A stretch of 5,272 nucleotides of DNA from Porphyrobacter sp. (lineage in GTDB: Bacteria; Pseudomonadota; Alphaproteobacteria; Sphingomonadales; Sphingomonadaceae). Below, piece after piece: positions 1 to 5,272 of this stretch. Below the pieces are notes generated by a model. The model was not told where the DNA came from. It made no database searches and worked only from the letters and a program-made list of their open reading frames with translations. Positions within the stretch are counted from its first letter, which is position 1, and each line of letters begins with the position of its first letter. The position numbers were made by a program, and so were the translations under genes. Where the stretch lies: NCBI GenBank assembly GCA_014359685.1, contig JACIYY010000118.1:1-5272 (forward strand), given 5' to 3'.

Positions 1-645
1 CACGACATGCGGGCGGGCGCCGCCGTCGCTGGCACCCGCCGTGCCCGGATAGGGCGCATCGGCATAGCCCTTGCCCAGCTGCCACGGGCCGCCGTCCCAA
101 TGGTGGTGCTTGTTGCGGCTGACGCGGCGGGCGAGGTCCATCCCCTCCAGCCCCGGCCAGCCCTGCGCCCGGGCCAGCAGCGCGGGAATGTCGAATTCGC
201 CCGCCGGGTGGTGCGCGATCACCGCGTTGGGCGCGCCCGACAGGCGGATGCGGCGGGTCAGCGCGCGGGTGTCGATCCCCGACACGCCGATCTTCATGTG
301 GCCGGCCATCCACTCCGCGAACTCGCGCTCTGCCCGGAAACTGGAGTGCGGGGTCACCGCCTCGCGGGTGATGCAGCCGACCGCGCCTTCCACCTCGCTC
401 TCGATATCCTCGGCATTGGCGCCGACATTGCCGATATGGGGGAAGGTGAAGGTGACGATCTGGGCGGCATAGGAGGGATCGGTCATCACCTCCTGATAGC
501 CGGTCATCGCGGTGTTGAAGCACAGCTCCCCCACAGCGGCGCCAACATGGCCGAAGCCCCTGCCCCACAGCACCGACCCGTCGGCCAGCACCAGAACGCC
601 CGTCGCCCCGTTCGGCGGCGCAGGCGAGGAGGCGGAAAAAGCCAT
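1..645 (-). CDS. carA: Carbamoyl-phosphate synthase small subunit CarA, N-terminal 215 codons (3' part outside the window)
   Basis: CarA is the glutaminase subunit of carbamoyl-phosphate synthase. It releases ammonia from glutamine and passes it to CarB, giving carbamoyl phosphate for pyrimidine and arginine synthesis in the cytoplasm. Read on the minus strand, the protein starts MAFSASSPAPPNGATGVLVL. It carries the family signature of the small-subunit N-terminal domain: FNTAMTGYQEVMTDPSY at residues 43-59, QIVTFTFPHIGNVGAN at 62-77 and GVSGIDTRALTRRIR at 120-134. The frame is open to the window edge, ending ...GGARPHVV. The class I glutamine amidotransferase domain with its catalytic Cys/His/Glu should follow outside the window, since CarA proteins are usually about 380-400 aa. 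The ATG start is favoured by a GGGAG 9 nt upstream and by the short, variable leader before the conserved GVLVLADGS strand. It is divergent from the yqeY-dnaG-rpoD genes. Identification is very secure; the exact start is slightly less so. Confidence 0.96.
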   Translation of the reverse strand, partial: MAFSASSPAPPNGATGVLVLADGSVLWGRGFGHVGAAVGELCFNTAMTGYQEVMTDPSYAAQIVTFTFPHIGNVGANAEDIESEVEGAVGCITREAVTPHSSFRAEREFAEWMAGHMKIGVSGIDTRALTRRIRLSGAPNAVIAHHPAGEFDIPALLARAQGWPGLEGMDLARRVSRNKHHHWDGGPWQLGKGYADAPYPGTAGASDGGARPHVV

Positions 646-654
646 TCGGAAGGG

Positions 655-659
655 CTCCC
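655..659 (-). promoter_or_regulatory. Ribosome binding site of carA
   Basis: On the minus strand GGGAG lies 9 nt before the carA ATG, an ordinary Shine-Dalgarno position. It supports the chosen start. Confidence 0.5.
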
Positions 660-696
660 GTTGAACGATGGACCGGTGATGTATGCTAAGGCGCGG

Positions 697-725
697 CGGC
701 TAGACCTGCCCTCCCCCCGCGTCAA
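697..725 (-). promoter_or_regulatory. Possible sigma-70 promoter for carA
   Basis: Read on the minus strand, TTGACG (725 down to 720) is a near-perfect -35 box. A 17-bp spacer then leads to TAGCCG (702 down to 697), which is a poor -10 box. A start near position 690 would give a leader of about 45 nt before carA. A second AT-richer element, TAGCAT at 688 down to 683, has no good -35 at the right distance. The -35 alone is convincing, so the call is tentative. Confidence 0.3.
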
Positions 726-728
726 GCC

Positions 729-746
729 GCAGGGCTTCGATCCTGC
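729..746. repeat. Inverted repeat between the two divergent -35-like boxes, possible operator
   Basis: GCAGG (729-733) and CCTGC (742-746) form a perfect 5-bp inverted repeat around an 8-bp centre. It lies in the 31 bp separating the leftward TTGACG (carA side) from the rightward TTGACC (yqeY side). The position would suit a regulator acting on both promoters. However, the arms are short and such repeats arise by chance in GC-rich DNA. No known operator consensus is recognised. Confidence 0.2.
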
Positions 747-756
747 ACGGAACCTT

Positions 757-785
757 TTGACCGCAGGCGCCGCTTTTCGCAAAGG
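757..785 (+). promoter_or_regulatory. Possible promoter for the yqeY-dnaG-rpoD genes
   Basis: TTGACC (757-762) resembles a sigma-70 -35 box and has the spacing to begin a transcript about 25 nt before yqeY. The expected -10 region (around 780-785, CAAAGG) does not match TATAAT. Alphaproteobacterial housekeeping promoters often keep TTGAC with a degenerate -10, so this stays a weak candidate. It mirrors the leftward TTGACG box of carA. Confidence 0.22.
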
Positions 786-803
786 GGCGCGCAGGGCGCA
801 GGC

Positions 804-809
804 AAGGAG
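804..809 (+). promoter_or_regulatory. Ribosome binding site of yqeY
   Basis: AAGGAG is a strong Shine-Dalgarno sequence ending 8 nt before the ATG. It fixes the start codon of the YqeY gene and is the best ribosome binding site in the window. Confidence 0.8.
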
Positions 810-817
810 CGGGCAGG

Positions 818-1273
818 ATGTTGAGAGAGCGGATCAGGCAGGCCACGGTGGCGGCGATGAAGGCCGGCGACAAGCCGCGCACCGGGGCGCTGCGGCTGAT
901 CTCGGCCAGGCTGAAGGACCGCGACATCGAACTGCGGACCGCCGCCCAGCCGGTCGATGACGAGGCGCTGGTGATCGACACCTTGCAGAAGATGGCCAAG
1001 CAGCGGCGCGAATCGATCCAGATGTATGAGGAAGGCGGGCGCGAGGAGCTGGCCGCGCATGAGCGGGCCGAGCTGGCGGTGATCGAGGAATTCCTGCCCC
1101 TCCAGCTGGACGAGGCGGCGACCCGCGCGGCCATCGAACAGGTCAAGGCCGATCTTGGCGCCGCGGGCATGAAGGACATGGGCCGGGTGATGGCCGAGCT
1201 GAAGGCGCGCCACGGCGCCGAGCTGGACATGGGCCGCGCCAGCGGCTGGGTGAAGGATGCGCTCCAGCGCTAA
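818..1273 (+). CDS. Free-standing GatB/YqeY domain protein
   Basis: This 151-aa cytoplasmic, probably all-helical protein matches the length of the YqeY family (about 150 aa). The family is related to the C-terminal tail domain of GatB, the tRNA-dependent amidotransferase subunit. That points to a tRNA- or translation-linked role, but the function of stand-alone YqeY is not established. Family features visible are MLRERIRQATVAAMKAGDK at the N-terminus, KQRRESIQMYEEGGREELAA (61-80), ELAVIEEFLPLQL (85-97), GMKDMGRVMAELKA (117-130) and DMGRASGWVKDAL (137-149). No GatB catalytic or kinase-like part is present, so it is not a GatB fragment. The ATG is set by AAGGAG 8 nt upstream. It is divergent from carA and is followed 71 bp later by dnaG on the same strand. 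In Pseudomonas-type clusters a YqeY gene also lies next to dnaG-rpoD (from memory), so the placement fits. Confidence 0.93.
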   Translation: MLRERIRQATVAAMKAGDKPRTGALRLISARLKDRDIELRTAAQPVDDEALVIDTLQKMAKQRRESIQMYEEGGREELAAHERAELAVIEEFLPLQLDEAATRAAIEQVKADLGAAGMKDMGRVMAELKARHGAELDMGRASGWVKDALQR

Positions 1274-1305
1274 AGCCGTGGACAGGCAAGCGTCGGGCGG
1301 ACCAG

Positions 1306-1318
1306 CGCGCTAGGCGCG
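1306..1318 (+). repeat. Small GC hairpin in the yqeY-dnaG gap
   Basis: CGCGC, a 3-nt loop TAG, then GCGCG form a perfect 5-bp stem about 30 bp after the yqeY stop. No run of T follows, so it does not look like an intrinsic terminator. It may weakly stabilise the mRNA or may be chance. Read-through from yqeY into dnaG remains likely. Confidence 0.25.
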
Positions 1319-1344
1319 ACTCGGCCGGCGGGGTAAGCAATGCC

Positions 1345-3222
1345 ATGGCCCTGACCCCGCAATGGCTGGACGAGCTGCGCGCCCGCGTGACGCTGTCGGC
1401 GATCATCGGGCGCACCACCAAGCTGCAGCGCGCCGGGCGGGAATGGAAGGCGTGCTGCCCGTTCCATCAGGAAAAGACCCCCAGCTTCACGGTCAATGAC
1501 GAGAAGGGCTTCTATCACTGCTTCGGCTGCGGCGCGCATGGTGATGCGATCCGCTGGATGACCGACCAGCGCGGGCTGACCTTCATGGATGCGGTGCAGG
1601 AACTGGCCGCCGGCGCAGGAATGGAGGTTCCCCGCCCCGATCCCGCCTTCGCCCAGCGGATCGAACAGCGCGCCGGCCTGCACGAGGTGATGGCCGCGGC
1701 GCAGGACTGGTTCGTGGCGCAGCTGCAGGCGCCGCAGGGCGCGGCGGCTCGTGCCTATCTGGCGCAGCGCGGGGTCGATGCGCGCACGGCCGAGCGGTTC
1801 GGCTTCGGATATGCGCCGGACGGGCGGATGGCGCTCGGCCGCGCGCTCGACCGCTTCGGCGAGGCGCTGCTGGTGGAAGCGGGCTTGCGCGTCGCGGGTG
1901 AGGATCGCGACCCCTACGACCGCTTCCGCAACCGGCTGATGCTGCCGATCCACGACGCGCGCGGGCGGGTGATCGCGTTCGGCGGGCGCATCCTCGACGG
2001 CGGCCGAAGTGATGCGCCCAAATACCTGAATTCGCCCGACACGCCGCTGTTCGACAAGGGCCGCACGCTCTACAACCTGCACCGCGCCGCTCCGGTCGCG
2101 CGGCAGTCGGGGCGGCTGATCGTGGTCGAAGGCTACATGGACGTCGTCGCGCTCGCGGCGGCGGGGATCGAGGAGGTGGTCGCGCCGATGGGCACGGCGC
2201 TGACCGAACAGCAGATCGAATTGCTGTGGCGGATGGCCGACAAGCCGATCCTGTGCCTGGACGGCGACGCCGCCGGGCAGCGCGCGGCGATCCGCGCGGC
2301 CACGCGCGCGCTTCCGCTGCTGCGACCCGGCCATTCGCTGCAATTCGTCGCCCTGCCCGCCGGGCTCGACCCCGACGATGTTGTCCGCCGTGACGGGCGC
2401 GCCGGGCTGGAGCGGCTTGTGGAACAGCCGCAAAGCCTGCTCGATCTGATCTGGCAGCACGAGCGGGGGGCGGTGCCGCCGGTCTCGCCGGAGGACAAGG
2501 CCGGCCTCAAGGCGCGGCTGATCGCCCATGCGGAGACGATCGCCGATCGCGACATCGCAGCATTGTATCGCCGCGAATGGCTGGAGCGCTTTTCAGCCTT
2601 CGCGTTTCCGCCGCGGGCGCGGCCGGAGCGCGGACCCAACCCGCCTTGGGGCCGGCGCGGGCGCTTTGCCGGGGATGCGCGCGCTCGCGCCCTGCCCTCC
2701 CTCGCCCCGGGCTCTGCCGAGCGGCTGGCGCAGCGGCATCGCGCGGACCCGCTGGCGGAGGCGGTGTTCGCCGGCCTCGCCCGCCATCCCGACCAGATCG
2801 CCCGTCATGCCGAAGCGCTGCTGGGCCTTGCCGCCAGCCAGCCCGCGCTCGCCCCGGCCGTCGATGGGCTGCTCCACCTCGCCGATGCGCTTGAAGCGAG
2901 CGGCGGCGATCCCATATCGGCAGCCGACCCGGTGCCGCAACCGCCCGAAGGCACGGCGTTTTCTTTCCTGTCGAGCGGGGCCGATGCCCTTTCCGCCCAC
3001 GCGGATCTGGCGGAGGCGGTGGGCCTTCTGGTCGAGCGGCCGGCGCTGGATGCGGCGATCGCAGCGGCCACGGCCCGCTTCGATGCCGACCCGGAAGGCG
3101 CCTTTGCCGAACAGCAGCGGCTGCTGGAACGCAAGAAGCGACTCGGCGAACGAAAGCTGGCATTCGAGTCGCGGCTGGGGCAGATGGCGCGCCGGCGTGC
3201 CTCGGCACCGGTCGAGGAATAA
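1345..3222 (+). CDS. dnaG: DNA primase DnaG
   Basis: DnaG synthesises short RNA primers for lagging-strand and origin replication, working with the DnaB helicase at the fork. At 625 aa it is somewhat longer than E. coli DnaG (581 aa). Domains in order: an N-terminal CHC2 zinc finger (ligands C38, H41, C59, C62 in [12 protein letters not shown]...[15 protein letters not shown]); the RNA polymerase core with [25 protein letters not shown] (193-217) and [20 protein letters not shown] (225-244); and a TOPRIM fold with E262 in VEGYMD and D306/D308 in LDGDAAG, followed by LDPDDVV (341-347). A Pro/Arg-rich linker (about 420-450) and a helical C-terminal region of the DnaB-binding type follow. All catalytic and zinc residues are present. 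The ATG gives the usual [17 protein letters not shown] start. The ribosome binding site is weak (GGGG 11 nt upstream). A heat-shock-like promoter for rpoD lies inside its 3' part. Confidence 0.98.
   Translation: MALTPQWLDELRARVTLSAIIGRTTKLQRAGREWKACCPFHQEKTPSFTVNDEKGFYHCFGCGAHGDAIRWMTDQRGLTFMDAVQELAAGAGMEVPRPDPAFAQRIEQRAGLHEVMAAAQDWFVAQLQAPQGAAARAYLAQRGVDARTAERFGFGYAPDGRMALGRALDRFGEALLVEAGLRVAGEDRDPYDRFRNRLMLPIHDARGRVIAFGGRILDGGRSDAPKYLNSPDTPLFDKGRTLYNLHRAAPVARQSGRLIVVEGYMDVVALAAAGIEEVVAPMGTALTEQQIELLWRMADKPILCLDGDAAGQRAAIRAATRALPLLRPGHSLQFVALPAGLDPDDVVRRDGRAGLERLVEQPQSLLDLIWQHERGAVPPVSPEDKAGLKARLIAHAETIADRDIAALYRREWLERFSAFAFPPRARPERGPNPPWGRRGRFAGDARARALPSLAPGSAERLAQRHRADPLAEAVFAGLARHPDQIARHAEALLGLAASQPALAPAVDGLLHLADALEASGGDPISAADPVPQPPEGTAFSFLSSGADALSAHADLAEAVGLLVERPALDAAIAAATARFDADPEGAFAEQQRLLERKKRLGERKLAFESRLGQMARRRASAPVEE
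2890..2917 (+). promoter_or_regulatory. Putative heat-shock (sigma-32/RpoH) promoter inside dnaG, serving rpoD
   Basis: CTTGAA (2890-2895) is a full match to the sigma-32 -35 box. After 15 bp, CCCATAT (2911-2917) matches the -10 core; counted as the longer CCCCATNT box (TCCCATAT, 7 of 8) the spacer is 14 bp, within the usual range. A transcript would start near 2924, about 385 nt before rpoD. The boxes overlap dnaG codons Leu516-Glu517 and Pro523-Ile524-Ser525. The Ile codon is ATA, the only in-frame ATA I find among 19 isoleucines of dnaG, which suggests selection for the DNA signal. E. coli has a heat-shock promoter for rpoD within dnaG, so the location has precedent. No transcript data are available here. 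Confidence 0.55.
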
Positions 3223-3223
3223 A

Positions 3224-3241
3224 GTCGGGCCATATCCCGGC
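3224..3241 (+). repeat. Hairpin just after the dnaG stop codon
   Basis: GTCGGG (3224-3229), loop CCATAT, CCCGGC (3236-3241) form a 6-bp stem with one G-T wobble, beginning 1 nt after the dnaG TAA. No T-tract follows, so it is not a canonical intrinsic terminator. It could be a weak attenuator, a barrier to 3' exonucleases, or chance. In E. coli the dnaG-rpoD junction is an RNA processing point, so a structure here is worth recording. Confidence 0.3.
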
Positions 3242-3278
3242 GTGACATGGAAACTGCCGCGATGCTCGATCGTATCGC

Positions 3279-3283
3279 GAGGA
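3279..3283 (+). promoter_or_regulatory. Shine-Dalgarno-like GAGGA upstream of rpoD, start-site ambiguity
   Basis: GAGGA is the best Shine-Dalgarno match before rpoD, but it ends 24 nt before the ATG at 3308. It ends only 6 nt before an in-frame TTG at 3290, which would add six residues (MERSET before MASED). The ATG itself has only a weak purine stretch, GAAGCGAG, upstream. Family N-termini favour the ATG, while the spacing favours the TTG. The matter is undecided. Confidence 0.35.
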
Positions 3284-3307
3284 CAGGAATTGGAACGAAG
3301 CGAGACA

Positions 3308-5272
<1,965 letters not shown>

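Noticed and set aside
7..960. A 317-codon plus-strand open frame over carA and the intergenic region
   Set aside because: It lies opposite carA, whose minus-strand translation carries clear family motifs, and then overlaps the start of yqeY. Its composition is Arg/Ala/Gly-rich with no recognisable domain.
1270..2529. A 419-codon minus-strand open frame opposite dnaG
   Set aside because: It is a mirror of the dnaG coding frame caused by GC-biased third positions, with no family resemblance in the translation.
3230..3236. A second CCATAT that could be a heat-shock -10 box right before rpoD
   Set aside because: No CTTGAA-like -35 box is present at 13-16 bp upstream; that region reads GGTCGAGG.
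3224..3241. Intrinsic terminator between dnaG and rpoD
   Set aside because: The stem is only 6 bp with a wobble and is followed by GTGACATGG rather than a T-run, so it does not meet the usual criteria.
3242..3307. A longer RpoD starting at GTG 3242 (22 extra residues)
   Set aside because: The frame is open, but the added residues ([14 protein letters not shown]...) do not resemble any RpoD N-terminus that I know, and the GTG sits only 20 nt after the dnaG stop without a Shine-Dalgarno sequence.

Overview
The window is a compact, GC-rich (roughly two-thirds G+C by eye) chromosomal housekeeping segment. The protein sequences suggest an alphaproteobacterium, most likely of the order Sphingomonadales (Erythrobacter/Novosphingobium/Sphingomonas type). 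The main reasons are the RpoD N-terminus ([20 protein letters not shown]), the long acidic insert in the RpoD non-conserved region, and the DnaG N-terminus. This assignment rests on recognition, not on a database search.

Layout: the 5' part of carA (carbamoyl-phosphate synthase small subunit) runs leftwards off the edge of the window. A 172-bp divergent intergenic region follows. Three genes then run rightwards: a free-standing GatB/YqeY-domain protein, dnaG (DNA primase), and rpoD (the primary sigma factor, sigma-70). RpoD is cut by the right edge about 19 codons before its expected end. The rightward trio is a form of the 'macromolecular synthesis' cluster (rpsU-dnaG-rpoD in E. coli). Here a YqeY gene lies immediately upstream of dnaG and no rpsU is present. 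The gaps between the rightward genes are short (71 and 85 bp) and contain only weak GC hairpins without T-tracts. Read-through transcription is therefore plausible, linking primase and sigma-70 production.

The best regulatory signal is inside the 3' part of dnaG, about 390 bp before rpoD. A CTTGAA box and a CCCATAT box are separated by 15 bp, matching the heat-shock (sigma-32/RpoH) promoter consensus. The -10-like box contains the only in-frame ATA isoleucine codon that I find in dnaG. E. coli also has a heat-shock promoter for rpoD inside dnaG, so this looks like the same design in an alphaproteobacterium.

I see no mobile element, CRISPR array, tRNA, rRNA or novel multi-gene system. The very long open frames on the strand opposite rpoD, dnaG and carA are by-products of high-GC codon usage.
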